In this document: positions 26,149 through 35,560 of the stretch, piece by piece
Numbering within the stretch: position 1 is the first letter of the stretch
How the letters are laid out: every line of letters starts with the position of its first letter
Assembly (NCBI GenBank): GCA_030066595.1
Contig: JASJBI010000022.1
Span: 62,001 to 126,000 of the forward strand
From: Alphaproteobacteria bacterium
Lineage (GTDB): Bacteria; Pseudomonadota; Alphaproteobacteria; JAJFFI01
DNA: 64,000 bases
Reading direction: 5' to 3'
Position numbers and translations under genes: made by a program
Notes under the pieces: generated by a model
What the model saw: only the letters and a program-made list of their open reading frames with translations
What the model was told of the DNA's origin: nothing
Databases searched by the model: none

Positions 26149-28870
26149 GCCTCCTAAGTATGGTGGGCACGTGCACCTGGTCGGCTTTGTAATTCCCAGT
26201 CAGCGCATACATCACGACGTTGACGCCGAACCGGTAGGCCTGTTCGCGCTGCGCCTCCCCGCCAGGCACCACCGCGAACATGTGTCGCCCCGCCCGATCG
26301 ACCGCCCAGGCGCCGGCCCAGTCGTTGCTGCCGATGATGACCGACGACACGCCGTCATTGACCGTGCGGCCGCGCCGCTCGACCCAGACGCGCCCCCCGG
26401 CCCAGCGTCCGGGAAAGCGCTGCAGCAGATAGAATGCCTTGGTCAGGACGTGCTCGGGCGGAACCGGCTCCAGCGGCGGCACGGTCAGGCCCCGCAACAG
26501 CTTGCGGATACCGAGGATTCGGGGGTTGAATTCCTGTTGATCGCGGGTGTCGAACAGGACTGTGCCGCCCCTCCGCAGATACTCGGTCAGCCGTTCCGCC
26601 GCGGTCCGCGACAATTCCTGTTGCTCGCCCGAAACCGGCCAGTAAAGCAGGGGGAAGAAGGCCAGCTCATCGGCCTCCACGGCGACGCCAATAGGATCGC
26701 CCAGCTCAACGGCCGTGCGCCGGAACAGCACGCGGCCCAGTCCGGACAGACCGGCTCGGCTGACCTCGTCGATCGCGTCGTCGCCGGTCACCACATAGGC
26801 CAGTCGCGTCACGGTGGTAGACGAGATGGCATAGGCGTCTCCGTTCTGCGCAGCCTGCTCCGCATTCGCCGGGTGCGCGACCATAAGCAGAACCAGAGCG
26901 CCGGCCGCGGCACCCGCCGACCGGTTCATCGCGGGCAAGAGCCCCCGCAGCGCCAGTGCGATCAGCAGGTCGATCAGGGCCAGCAGCAGGGCGGCGCTCA
27001 GGAAGACGGGGCGCAGATCGATCTCACCGGGCTGACTGTAGGATTCCAGAATCGCACCCGCCGGCAGCGACCCGAGCGGCGCCAGCCGTTCGATCGAGGG
27101 TGACAGATTGAAGGCGCGGCGCACTGTGCTGTTCCCATACAGACCGGGCGGATGCTGGGGAGCCGGCCGCGCTGTCTCGATTTCCGATTCGGCGATCCCG
27201 GAGGCGGTCGCGGGCGCCGACCGCAATCGTCCGAACCCATCCATGGTCTCGATCGGCGGCAGCACCTGATCGCCAGCGTCGGCAACCACACCGCCGCTCA
27301 GATCGATAAGTCGGCGCAGCATGTCCACGAACAGCCCGGAGATGGGCAGGTTCGACCAATCCATGTTGGCGGTGGTATGCACCAAGACGATCAGGCCCTG
27401 ACCGCGTGGCGCGGATGTCACCAGAGGCGTACCGTCTTCCAGGCGCGCCCAGGTTCGTTGTGCCAGATCGGCTGCCGGCTCGGCCAACACCTGTCGGCTG
27501 ATCAACACGTCCGATGTGACGGCGAGAGCGAAGAACGGGCTGTCTGCGCCGAATGGCGCGAGCTGCTCCGGACGCGTCCAGGACATGGCACCGCCGAAGC
27601 TGCGATCGCCACGCCGCAACTTCACTGGAAGCAGCGAGTCCGCGCTGGCGCTGAGCCGCGGGCCGGCAAACCGGATCAGCAGTCCGCCGCGTTCTACCCA
27701 ATCGGCCAAGTCCCGTCGCTGATCCTCGGTTACGGGCGCCGCATCGGTATGGACGACAACGGCGAGTTCGCGTGCCAGGAGATCGGAGACTGAACCTCGG
27801 CGGACCTCGCTGTAAGGCGAGAGCGCCCGCTCGACATAGTAGAGCTCGCTTAACAAGGGCTGATCACGCTCCGGCGATTCGCCAGCGATGAGCCCGACCG
27901 GACGGCGGCGCCAGCGCTCGTCCAAGAGCACCGTGGCGCCGGCGGAGGCTTCGTTCTGGATCGAGAGCCGCTCGACCCGATTGCGCAGTTCGGCCGGCAG
28001 ATCCAGGACCAGCGTGGCCTCCCGATCTCCGGCCGAAAAGGAAACCTCGCGTTGGGCGAGGACCCGCCCGTCGCCCGCGCTGGCCGTGACCGAGACCGTC
28101 TCGGCGCCACGTCCATGGCTCCGCATGAGCGTGGTCTTGAAGGCTCCCCGTTCGGCCACCGGCACGCGCAGCAAGCGAGGCAGCTCGCCTAAATCGCCAC
28201 CGAAGACGCGAAGGGTGCCCAGCGATGCGAGCGCCTCGGCGAAGCTTTCCGCGCCCTGGCCGGCGCCGGCCGCGGTCCCTTCGAGCCCATTGCTGAGCCA
28301 GACGATGTTGGCGTCACGCTCGAGCCCCAACTTCAACAACGCATCGCGCGCAGCAGACCGGTCGGCAGACCAGGGCAGCGGCTGGATGGCCTGGGCCTGG
28401 ATCCGGGCATCGGCAGCCCGCAGCAGCCCGCTGGCCAAGAGCGGTTCCCCGGTTGCCGGCCGGGCGGTCGTCAGCAGGACGACCGGCCGTTCGTTGCGCT
28501 CCGCCTGGTCGATCAACGCATCGACGGCAGCCTGGCGGTCCTGCCAGTGAACCGCGGCGGCCCAGTCATTGTCGAGAACGATCACCAGCGGTCCGTCCTC
28601 CGGGAAGCCCGCGCGCGGATTGAGCAACGGATGCGCCAGCCCCAGGATCAGCAGGGTCACCAGCAGGAGTCGGAGCAGCAAAAGCCAGAGTGGCGTGTGG
28701 GCCGGTGTCTCCTCCTCCTGCTTGAGTCGCAGCAACAGACGGATGGCCGGAAAGCGAATGATCCGCGGCGCCGGCGGCGTGACCCGCAGCAGCCACCACA
28801 AAACCGGCAGCACGGCAAGAGCTGTCAACATCCAGGCATTGGCAAACGCGAACGCGCCGATGTTCAGCAT
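26138..28870 (-). CDS. BatA-like membrane protein with C-terminal DUF4159 domain
   Basis: The product has 910 aa. The N-terminus has the aerotolerance (BatA) pattern: two helices around PAPRIIRFPAIRLLLRLKQ (ALAVLPVLWWLL and PLWLLLLRLLLVTLLILGLA). A long VWA-like periplasmic region follows, then a further helix pair at about residues 640-690. A DUF4159 domain occupies roughly the last 210 residues (TRLAYVVTGDDAIDEVSRAG, FFPLLYWPVSG, GGTVLFDTRDQ). It sits 4 bp after the DUF58 gene. Such operons are linked to MoxR-assisted assembly or envelope stress, but the exact role is unknown. Confidence 0.85.
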   Translation of the reverse strand: MLNIGAFAFANAWMLTALAVLPVLWWLLRVTPPAPRIIRFPAIRLLLRLKQEEETPAHTPLWLLLLRLLLVTLLILGLAHPLLNPRAGFPEDGPLVIVLDNDWAAAVHWQDRQAAVDALIDQAERNERPVVLLTTARPATGEPLLASGLLRAADARIQAQAIQPLPWSADRSAARDALLKLGLERDANIVWLSNGLEGTAAGAGQGAESFAEALASLGTLRVFGGDLGELPRLLRVPVAERGAFKTTLMRSHGRGAETVSVTASAGDGRVLAQREVSFSAGDREATLVLDLPAELRNRVERLSIQNEASAGATVLLDERWRRRPVGLIAGESPERDQPLLSELYYVERALSPYSEVRRGSVSDLLARELAVVVHTDAAPVTEDQRRDLADWVERGGLLIRFAGPRLSASADSLLPVKLRRGDRSFGGAMSWTRPEQLAPFGADSPFFALAVTSDVLISRQVLAEPAADLAQRTWARLEDGTPLVTSAPRGQGLIVLVHTTANMDWSNLPISGLFVDMLRRLIDLSGGVVADAGDQVLPPIETMDGFGRLRSAPATASGIAESEIETARPAPQHPPGLYGNSTVRRAFNLSPSIERLAPLGSLPAGAILESYSQPGEIDLRPVFLSAALLLALIDLLIALALRGLLPAMNRSAGAAAGALVLLMVAHPANAEQAAQNGDAYAISSTTVTRLAYVVTGDDAIDEVSRAGLSGLGRVLFRRTAVELGDPIGVAVEADELAFFPLLYWPVSGEQQELSRTAAERLTEYLRRGGTVLFDTRDQQEFNPRILGIRKLLRGLTVPPLEPVPPEHVLTKAFYLLQRFPGRWAGGRVWVERRGRTVNDGVSSVIIGSNDWAGAWAVDRAGRHMFAVVPGGEAQREQAYRFGVNVVMYALTGNYKADQVHVPTILRRLGQ

Positions 28871-28874
28871 GCCG

Positions 28875-29771
28875 TCACCGCCCGATCATCCCGGAAAGCG
28901 TCGTGTACAAAGCCAGCAAGGCCGTCTGCGCCGGCTTGTCTGTGCGGTGGCTGGTATAGGTCCAGCCGAGCCGGCGAGCCAGCTGTCTGAGGCCTTCCCG
29001 CTGGGCCTCGAGGCGCAAGAGATAGTCCTGACGCGCCCGTTCGACGCGCCGTACCAGAACATCTCCCTCATTCTCGAAACCTTCGAAACGGATCCGACCC
29101 GCAAAGGGCAGCGTCTCCTCGGCCGGATCAAGCACCTGGACGATATGGCCCGTCATTGACCTGGCCCCGTATCGTCGAAAGCGCGCCTCGGCCTCGTCGA
29201 GCGGTCCAAGGAAATCACCGATCATTATCAGTTGGCCGTAGCGGGGCAGCAGCTGGAACTCAGGCAGCGCATCCTCGGCCCCGGCCGGCGTGCCGTTCCC
29301 TGACCGAGCGAGATTCAACGTCAGGCGGTCCAGCGCGCCGGGCCCGTGCGACGGCAGCCGGTCCGACTCCAGCAAGGCGATGTTTTCGCCGCCACGAACC
29401 AGCAGGATCGCCAACGCCAGCAGCAAGAGATCCGCCCGCTCGCGCTTGGTCGGCAGCGATCTGTCGGACGCATAGTCCATTGAAGCTGACGTGTCGCGCC
29501 ACAGCCAGGCGCTCTGCGCGGCCTCCCATTCGGTTTCGCGCACGAAGAGTGGCTGAGACTTGGCCGACTTCCGCCAGTCGATGTCCTGCGCGGAGTCGCC
29601 AGGCTGGTAGCGGCGGAATTGCCAGAATGTCTCGCCCTGTCCCACGCGCCGGCGGCCGTGCGTGCCGGGCGCCACCGTGCTGGCCACCCGCTCTGCCGCG
29701 ATCATGAGCTGCGGCAGACCAGCCGCGAGGATTTCCGCATTGTGCCGAAGCGTCTCGGCGCGATCAGGCAT
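28875..29771 (-). CDS. DUF58 domain protein
   Basis: The product has 298 aa. The DUF58 hallmark RRYQPGDSAQDIDWRKSAKS is at about residue 53, followed by LFVRETEWEA and a degenerate VWA-type stretch (WRDTSASMDYAS). The ATG at 29771 overlaps the moxR stop as ATGA, which decides the start over an in-frame extension to 29981 lying inside moxR. DUF58 proteins are regular partners of MoxR AAA+ ATPases. Confidence 0.9.
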   Translation of the reverse strand: MPDRAETLRHNAEILAAGLPQLMIAAERVASTVAPGTHGRRRVGQGETFWQFRRYQPGDSAQDIDWRKSAKSQPLFVRETEWEAAQSAWLWRDTSASMDYASDRSLPTKRERADLLLLALAILLVRGGENIALLESDRLPSHGPGALDRLTLNLARSGNGTPAGAEDALPEFQLLPRYGQLIMIGDFLGPLDEAEARFRRYGARSMTGHIVQVLDPAEETLPFAGRIRFEGFENEGDVLVRRVERARQDYLLRLEAQREGLRQLARRLGWTYTSHRTDKPAQTALLALYTTLSGMIGR

Positions 29772-30841
29772 CACCGCAGCGGCGCGCACAATCGATCGAT
29801 CACTTGATCCACCGTCACGCCATCGGCGCGGGCGGTGAAGTTCAGGGCCATACGGTGCCGAAGAACCGGATGCGCCAGCGCCAGCACATCGTCGACCGAA
29901 GGCGATAGGCGTCCGTCCAGCAGGGCGCGGGCGCGAGACGCCAACATCAGCGCCTGACTTGCCCGCGGACCCGGCGGCCATGCGACGTGCTCGGCCACTT
30001 CGGCGATCTCGCTGCTCTCCGGGCGGCCGGACCGGACAAGCTCTAGAATCGCCTGCACCACGGACTCGCCAACCGGTATTCGGCGGATGATCATCTGAGC
30101 CTTGAGCAGGTCCTCGGCGGACATCACACTGCGCAGGCGGGCCTCTTCGGCACCGGTGGTCGCTATGAGCATACGGTGCTCGGCATCCAAGTCCGGGTAG
30201 CCCACGTCGATCTGCATGATGAAGCGGTCGAGCTGCGCTTCCGGAAGCGGGTAGGTTCCCTCATGCTCCAAGGGGTTTTGGGTGGCCAGGACGTGGAACG
30301 GCTCCGGCAGCGGATGGCGCTGTCCGGCAACCGAAACCTGCCGTTCCTGCATCGCCTGCAGCAACGCAGACTGAGTCCTGGGACTGGCCCGATTGATTTC
30401 GTCCGCCATCAGCAGCTGGCAGAACACCGGACCTTTGATGAAGCGGAATGAGCGCCGGCCGGTCTCCGATTCCTCGAGCACTTCTGAGCCAAGGATATCA
30501 GCCGGCATCAGGTCGGGCGTGAATTGCACCCGCTTGTCGTCAAGACCGAGGACGGTGCCAAGGGTCTCCACCAATCGTGTCTTGGCCAGCCCCGGCAGCC
30601 CGATGAGCAAGGCGTGTCCGCCGGACAACAGCGTGATCAGAGTTTCGTCAATGACCTCGCTTTGACCGAAGATGACTTCGCCGATTGCCGCACGGGCAGC
30701 CAACATGCGGTCCGCCAGCGCCTCCGCTTCGCCGATGATCCGTTCCGGCGGTAGCGCATCCACCTGAGTCGCGACCGTTTCGCTGCTGGGCTCGATCGAA
30801 GCAGCAGTGCTCTCACCGTCTGTCACTGGGAAATTCTCCAA
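29771..30841 (-). CDS. MoxR-family AAA+ ATPase
   Basis: The product has 356 aa. Walker A is GLPGLAKTRLVETLG, Walker B is LLMADEINRASPRTQSALLQ, and the sensor region is FHVLATQNPLEHEGTYPLPE. An N-terminal tail of about 30 residues precedes the AAA core. MoxR proteins act as chaperone-like ATPases in assembling metal-containing or envelope complexes, with VWA partners supplied here by the two downstream genes. First gene of a four-gene leftward operon, divergent from the DUF1285 gene across 40 bp. Confidence 0.93.
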   Translation of the reverse strand: MENFPVTDGESTAASIEPSSETVATQVDALPPERIIGEAEALADRMLAARAAIGEVIFGQSEVIDETLITLLSGGHALLIGLPGLAKTRLVETLGTVLGLDDKRVQFTPDLMPADILGSEVLEESETGRRSFRFIKGPVFCQLLMADEINRASPRTQSALLQAMQERQVSVAGQRHPLPEPFHVLATQNPLEHEGTYPLPEAQLDRFIMQIDVGYPDLDAEHRMLIATTGAEEARLRSVMSAEDLLKAQMIIRRIPVGESVVQAILELVRSGRPESSEIAEVAEHVAWPPGPRASQALMLASRARALLDGRLSPSVDDVLALAHPVLRHRMALNFTARADGVTVDQVIDRLCAPLR

Positions 30842-30881
30842 GCGGGCATGATCTGTCGCTTATAATATTGCACTGTTCGCC

Positions 30882-31493
30882 ATGAAGGAAAGATCACCGA
30901 ATCCCGCCGCTCTGGCAAAACACATCCGCGCGAGTGGCAAGGCGGCGGGCGCCTCCGACAGCCGGGCGCCGGCGGGCCAGGACTGGCCCGACCGCTGCGG
31001 CCAGTTCGACATTCGCATCGATCGGAACGGAACTTGGTTTTATCAAGGCTCTCCCATTACGCGCATGGCGCTTGTCAGGCTGTTTGCGACCGTGTTGCGC
31101 CGCGACGCGCAGGGGGACTACTGGCTGGTGACCCCGGTAGAGGCGGGGCGCATCGAGGTCGAGGACGTGCCGTTCACCATCGTCGAAGCTTCGGCAACCG
31201 GCTCGGGCCGGGCGCAGATCGTGACCATGCGGACGAATCTTGACCACAATGTGATTGTTGATCGGGATCACCCCATCCGTCTGGAACCACAAGGCGCCGA
31301 TGGTTCGGCAGTGCCCTATGTGACGGTACGGAACGATCTCGAAGCCCGTGTGCTGAGGCCGGTCTTCTATCATTTGGTCGAGCTTGGTGAACCGGCGCCC
31401 GGCGCCTTGCCATCAGCACCGGATACGCAAATATATGGCATCTGGAGCAGCGGCAGCTTTTTCCCGCTCGGGTCGCTGGGCGGGACGGATTGA
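30882..31493 (+). CDS. DUF1285 domain protein
   Basis: The product has 203 aa. The conserved DUF1285 stretch is present (FDIRIDRNGTWFYQGSPITR, then LVRLFATVLRRD and YWLVTPVE). The C-terminal part ends YGIWSSGSFFPLG. It is a cytoplasmic protein of unknown function found widely in Alphaproteobacteria, usually next to a Nudix gene and a CCA-adding enzyme gene, as here. It begins a rightward operon of five genes. Confidence 0.88.
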   Translation: MKERSPNPAALAKHIRASGKAAGASDSRAPAGQDWPDRCGQFDIRIDRNGTWFYQGSPITRMALVRLFATVLRRDAQGDYWLVTPVEAGRIEVEDVPFTIVEASATGSGRAQIVTMRTNLDHNVIVDRDHPIRLEPQGADGSAVPYVTVRNDLEARVLRPVFYHLVELGEPAPGALPSAPDTQIYGIWSSGSFFPLGSLGGTD

Positions 31494-31503
31494 TGGAGAG
31501 CCC

Positions 31504-32109
31504 GTGACACGGGACGATGTCCTGAAAAAACTCGGCCAGGTCAAGGCCGCGGTCGGGCGCGACGAACATGGTCGCGGCGACCACGAGCTCAATCCCGGCA
31601 TGTCACGCGGAAATCGACTGACGGCGGCGGCCGTCCTGGTGCCATTGGTCGAGCACCGGTCCGAGCTGGCCGTGCTCTTGACCCAGCGGACCGACCATCT
31701 GCTAGATCATGCCGGCCAGATCAGCTTTCCTGGCGGTCGCATCGATGACGTCGACGCGGACGCCATCGCCGCTGCGCTCAGGGAAACGGAGGAGGAGGTC
31801 GGAATTCCCGCCGATCGTGTGGACGTGATTGGTCGGCTAGATGATTACGAGACGCGCACCGGCTTTCTGGTCACGCCCGTGGTCGGCGTTATCGAACCGC
31901 CTTATCCGGTCGTGCCCGACCCGTTCGAGGTGGCTGACGTGTTCGAGGTGCCGCTCCCCTTCATCATGGATCCGGAAAACCATCAACGCCATCGTCGGGT
32001 CTACCAGGGGGTCGAGCGATACTTCTATGTCCTGCCGTTCGAAGGGCGCTACATCTGGGGCGCCACCGCCGGCATGCTTGTGAACCTGTATGAGGTACTG
32101 AGCGCATGA
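31504..32109 (+). CDS. Nudix hydrolase, CoA pyrophosphatase (NudL/UPF0035) type
   Basis: The product has 201 aa. The CoA-pyrophosphatase signature is visible (LLTQRTDHLLDHAGQISFPG, then GGRIDDVDAD) with the Nudix helix RETEEEVGI. It would cut CoA or related nucleotides into 4'-phosphopantetheine and 3',5'-ADP using Mg2+. GTG at 31504 is the chosen start: GGAGAG lies 3 bp upstream and the preceding gene ends at 31493. The earlier in-frame start at 31384 lies inside DUF1285. Confidence 0.88.
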   Translation: MTRDDVLKKLGQVKAAVGRDEHGRGDHELNPGMSRGNRLTAAAVLVPLVEHRSELAVLLTQRTDHLLDHAGQISFPGGRIDDVDADAIAAALRETEEEVGIPADRVDVIGRLDDYETRTGFLVTPVVGVIEPPYPVVPDPFEVADVFEVPLPFIMDPENHQRHRRVYQGVERYFYVLPFEGRYIWGATAGMLVNLYEVLSA

Positions 32110-32405
32110 TTCGGATTCTCTTGCATTATGTGTTGCCGCTCGTGCTGCCGCTGCTGCTTTACATCGTGTATATGTCATGGATGCGCCGCCGCGCGCTTGC
32201 GGCTGGCGGAGCTGCGCCCGATTGGCGCGAGGGCCCGATCTTCTGGTTCGTCCTCGGTGGCCTCCTCTTGGCGGTGGCCTCGCTTGTGGCTTTGTTCGCC
32301 TTTGAAGGCGACGACGGCATGGGCAACATCTACCAGCCGCCAAGAGTGGAAGGCGGCAAGGTTGTCCCGGGTCAATTCTCCCGGCCTGGAGCCGCGGGCG
32401 ATTGA
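32106..32405 (+). CDS. small membrane protein, DUF6111-like
   Basis: The product has 99 aa with two membrane helices (ILLHYVLPLVLPLLLYIVYM and FWFVLGGLLLAVASLVALFA) and a short soluble tail (NIYQPPRVEGGKVVPGQF). The start overlaps the Nudix stop as ATGA. Its position between Nudix and CCA nucleotidyltransferase genes is conserved in many Alphaproteobacteria. Function unknown. Confidence 0.85.
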   Translation: MIRILLHYVLPLVLPLLLYIVYMSWMRRRALAAGGAAPDWREGPIFWFVLGGLLLAVASLVALFAFEGDDGMGNIYQPPRVEGGKVVPGQFSRPGAAGD

Positions 32406-32409
32406 GCAG

Positions 32410-33669
32410 GTGCATCCGGCGAAAAAGCTCCCGATCCAGCCTTGGATGGCTGCGGCCGAGACCCGTGCGGTGGTGGCGGCGCTGACCGCCAGGGGCGCTG
32501 AGGTGCGCTTCGTCGGCGGTTGCGTCCGGGACTCGATCATCGGACGGCGCGTCACGGACATCGACATCGCCACCCATGACCCGCCCGAGACCGTGCTCGC
32601 GTTGCTGCGCGCGTCCGACATTCGCGCGATACCCACCGGCATCGACCACGGCACCATAACCGCGGTGACCGGCAAGGCACATTTCGAGGTCACCACATTG
32701 CGCCGGGACGTGGAGACCTACGGGCGGCATGCCAAGGTGGAATACACCGACGATTGGGCGGCCGACGCGGCCCGGCGCGATCTCACGATCAACGCCTTGT
32801 TCCTGAGCCCCGATGGCATCGTCTACGATCCGTTCGGCGGGCTCGACGACTTGGAGGCGCGTCGGGTGCGCTTTGTGGGAGTCGCCGAAGACCGCATTCG
32901 CGAGGACGTCCTTCGTCTGCTCCGGTTTTTCCGCTTTTTCGCTTATTACGGCGCGCCGCCTCCGGACGCCGAGGCGATGGCGGCGTGCCGCAAACTCAAG
33001 CACCTGTTGCCGACCTTGTCGGCCGAGCGGGTGTGGTCCGAGCTGCGGAAGCTCTTGCTGGCGCCGGAGCCAGCGGCGGTGCTCGACATGATGGAGGAGG
33101 AAGGGATCCTCGAGCATGTCCTGGCGGAGCCACGGGATACCGGCCGGTTGGCTGCCATGACAGCGCTGGAGACTGACCTGTCCGAGCCGGACCCCCTCCG
33201 GCGGCTGATCGCGCTGGTTCCGGCGGGGCCGCATGAGATGACCGGCCTGGCGGAGCGGCTCAAGCTTTCCAACAAGGACAAGACGCGCCTGGTTCGCGCT
33301 GCCGCCGAGCGAGCCGGTTTCAAGCCATTGAACCAGGTGGCAGCGCGGGCCCGCTGGTACTACCGCCACGCACCGGCAGGCAATCTGCTGTATCGCGATC
33401 TGTTGCTGCTCCACCGGGCAGAAGAGGGCGCGCGCCCGGCCGATCTAGCGGGTGACCGGAAGGCGCTTGCCGAGGCCACCTCCTGGACGTCGCCGAAGTT
33501 CCCCTTGGGAGGGCAGGACGTCAAAGCGCTGGGCGTGCCGGCTGGGCCGCGCGTCGGCGATCTGTTGGCGGCAGTGGAGCGCTGGTGGATCGATGGCGAC
33601 TTCAAGGCCACGCGCCGGCAGTGTCTGACGAAGCTCAAAGTGGTCGCTGAGGAGGGCGAACGGTCATGA
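32410..33669 (+). CDS. CCA tRNA nucleotidyltransferase / poly(A) polymerase family
   Basis: The product has 419 aa. Class II nucleotidyltransferase motifs are present: FVGGCVRDSIIGRRVTDIDI with the DxD metal ligands, the TTLRRDVETYGRHA loop, RRDLTINALF and RIREDVLRLLRFFRFFA. It adds or repairs the 3' CCA of tRNAs, or acts in RNA 3' adenylation. The start is probably GTG at 32410, because the family-typical IQPWMAAAETRAV lies downstream of it; an ATG at 32446 is the alternative. It sits 4 bp after the DUF6111 gene. Confidence 0.92.
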   Translation: MHPAKKLPIQPWMAAAETRAVVAALTARGAEVRFVGGCVRDSIIGRRVTDIDIATHDPPETVLALLRASDIRAIPTGIDHGTITAVTGKAHFEVTTLRRDVETYGRHAKVEYTDDWAADAARRDLTINALFLSPDGIVYDPFGGLDDLEARRVRFVGVAEDRIREDVLRLLRFFRFFAYYGAPPPDAEAMAACRKLKHLLPTLSAERVWSELRKLLLAPEPAAVLDMMEEEGILEHVLAEPRDTGRLAAMTALETDLSEPDPLRRLIALVPAGPHEMTGLAERLKLSNKDKTRLVRAAAERAGFKPLNQVAARARWYYRHAPAGNLLYRDLLLLHRAEEGARPADLAGDRKALAEATSWTSPKFPLGGQDVKALGVPAGPRVGDLLAAVERWWIDGDFKATRRQCLTKLKVVAEEGERS

Positions 33670-34304
33670 CCACACTGCGGATCTGCTTCATCGGCGACAG
33701 CATCCTGCAGGGAACGGGGGACGCGGAGTGCCTTGGCTGGCCGGGCCGCTTGGGACGACGCGAGGCCGCCGCCGGGCACGATGTGACGATCTACAACCTG
33801 GGCGTTCGCGCCGAAACGACCCGCGACATCGCCGCTCGATGGCGCGCCGAGGCGACGTCACGCCTTCCCGAGCCCTTTCCAGGAGCGCTGGTTTTTTCTT
33901 TTGGTGTCAACGATATGGCGGAGACACCTGAGACAGGGCTTCGAGTCCCAATGGCCGAATCCCTGGAAAACGCGCGCACGATCCTGGGCGCGGCCGCGGC
34001 GTGGAAACCGGTCCTCTGGGTCGGCCCGGCCCCGGCCGACATGTCGCGGCAGCCGTTCTCACCGGGGCCAGGCGTCTCCTACAGCTTCCAAAACGACCGC
34101 ACCCGGGAGCTGAGCGGAGCTTACGCCCGGATGGCCGAGGAGCGCGCCATTCCCTATTTCGATAGCTTCGGCGCCCTTGCCGACAACCCGCGCTGGTCCG
34201 GCGCGCTGGCGGCCGGCGACGGCATCCATCCCGTCGCCGCGGGGTACGCGCAACTGGCCGAGCTGATTGGCGCCTGGCCGGCCTGGCGGGCGTGGTTCGA
34301 TTGA
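33666..34304 (+). CDS. GDSL/SGNH family esterase
   Basis: The product has 212 aa. The SGNH blocks are clear: block I FIGDSILQGTGD (nucleophile Ser), block III SFGVNDMAE (Gly and Asn of the oxyanion hole) and block V DGIHPVAAGYAQLA (Asp-x-x-His). No signal peptide is present, so it is predicted cytoplasmic. The ATG overlaps the CCA-enzyme stop as ATGA, the last gene of this operon. Substrate unknown. Confidence 0.9.
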   Translation: MTTLRICFIGDSILQGTGDAECLGWPGRLGRREAAAGHDVTIYNLGVRAETTRDIAARWRAEATSRLPEPFPGALVFSFGVNDMAETPETGLRVPMAESLENARTILGAAAAWKPVLWVGPAPADMSRQPFSPGPGVSYSFQNDRTRELSGAYARMAEERAIPYFDSFGALADNPRWSGALAAGDGIHPVAAGYAQLAELIGAWPAWRAWFD

Positions 34305-34321
34305 GCCTGCTGGGCGAGGGA

Positions 34322-34864
34322 CTACTTCGCGACCTTGACCAGCTTGCCCCTGACCGCGCGCGACTCCCCGCCGTCCTTGATGCGCTGGAAATAGAGATCC
34401 ATCCCGGTCCCCGAGATGGTGCGCGCATAGCTTTGCAGGTTGTATTTGCCTTCGGGCGAGATGACCAAGACATGCACGGTCAGCGTGTTTTCCTTGAGCC
34501 GCGCCCAGGATAGGCCCTGCTCGGACAGCGGATCGGTCCGGTCCGTCGAGGCGAAGCGGCGTGGATTATCGGTGGGACGGAAGCTGATCGAGCTCGTCTT
34601 GCGCCGCACCCTGGGGTTCTCCGGCGTGCCGCCTTGCCTCAGCACCGTCGTCCACTCCACGCGGAAGCCGTCTCCGGCCGGGCGGATGGTCACGTCCAGA
34701 TCCCGCATGGTGATGCCGAAGTAGAGGCTGTCCTTGGAATTCGCAATGCCGCTGCCCTGGTAGACGCCGTAGAAGGCCTTTATGGAGGCGTCTTTCGCCG
34801 CCGCCGGCCATATGAACGCCATGCCCAAGAGCAACAGCCAAGGCTTGAGAAGAATGCGTGTCAT
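34322..34864 (-). CDS. secreted protein of unknown function, tandem paralogue A
   Basis: The product has 180 aa. A signal peptide is present (about residues 1-23, LLLGMAFIWPAAAKD). The mature part reads AFYGVYQGSGIAN, RDLDVTIRPAGDGFRVEW and later NLQSYARTISG. The same pattern recurs in the gene at 34919, so the pair arose by duplication. Alternating hydrophobic residues suggest a beta-rich, lipocalin-like fold, but that is a guess. No known family was recognised. 54 bp separate it from its paralogue on the same strand. Confidence 0.75.
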   Translation of the reverse strand: MTRILLKPWLLLLGMAFIWPAAAKDASIKAFYGVYQGSGIANSKDSLYFGITMRDLDVTIRPAGDGFRVEWTTVLRQGGTPENPRVRRKTSSISFRPTDNPRRFASTDRTDPLSEQGLSWARLKENTLTVHVLVISPEGKYNLQSYARTISGTGMDLYFQRIKDGGESRAVRGKLVKVAK

Positions 34865-34918
34865 TGTCGCCCCCCTTCCTTTCCGATCAACCGGCGGGTG
34901 CCCGCGCGGATCGCGCAG

Positions 34919-35455
34919 TCATTTCTGGCGCGCCATGTCGCCTTCGACGATCACCTTCGGCCGACCCTGGCTTATGCGTGTGAATTTGAGATGCATCTTG
35001 TCCGGACCGTCGAGCGTTCGGCCATAGCTATGCAGCTGATAGGTTCCGGATTGCGGATCCACGACCAGCAAGTAGACGGTTAATGTCTTGTCCTCAAGCG
35101 TGGCCCAGCCATAGCCAAGATCGCTAATCGGGTAGGTGTGTGCCGTCGACTTGTAGACACGCGCACTGGCGGTCGGCACGAAAGTCATTTTCGCCGTCTT
35201 GCGATCGACCTGCTCGAGCCCGCCACGCCGGACTATCGTGACCCAAGCGACGGAAAACCCGTCTCCCGCCTTGGCGATGGTGACGTCGAGGTCGCGCTTC
35301 TTGAGGTTGAGGATCTCCGCATCGCGCGAGTTCGCGACACCGATACCGACGAAGTGGCCGTAGAAGGCATGGATAGGCAGATGATTGGCGCCGACCGCCG
35401 GTGCCGCGGCCAGCGATGCCGCCAGCGCAATCAAGAGCGTCCGCCAGGCCCGCAT
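34919..35455 (-). CDS. secreted protein of unknown function, tandem paralogue B
   Basis: The product has 178 aa. The signal peptide is about residues 1-23 (LLIALAASLAAAPAVGA). The mature part shares AFYGHFVGIGVAN, RDLDVTIAKAGDGFSVAW and QLHSYGRTLDG with paralogue A and has nearly the same length. It is the upstream member and likely shares a transcript with A. Predicted periplasmic; function unknown. Confidence 0.75.
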   Translation of the reverse strand: MRAWRTLLIALAASLAAAPAVGANHLPIHAFYGHFVGIGVANSRDAEILNLKKRDLDVTIAKAGDGFSVAWVTIVRRGGLEQVDRKTAKMTFVPTASARVYKSTAHTYPISDLGYGWATLEDKTLTVYLLVVDPQSGTYQLHSYGRTLDGPDKMHLKFTRISQGRPKVIVEGDMARQK

Positions 35456-35560
35456 TGCGCGCCCTCCCTATGCGATGCCGAAAACGGGCGCGAAGTCTAA
35501 TCGATCAGCCATGGCTGTGCGAGGCCGAATTGCGGATCTGTCAACGGCTTCCGCGCACTC

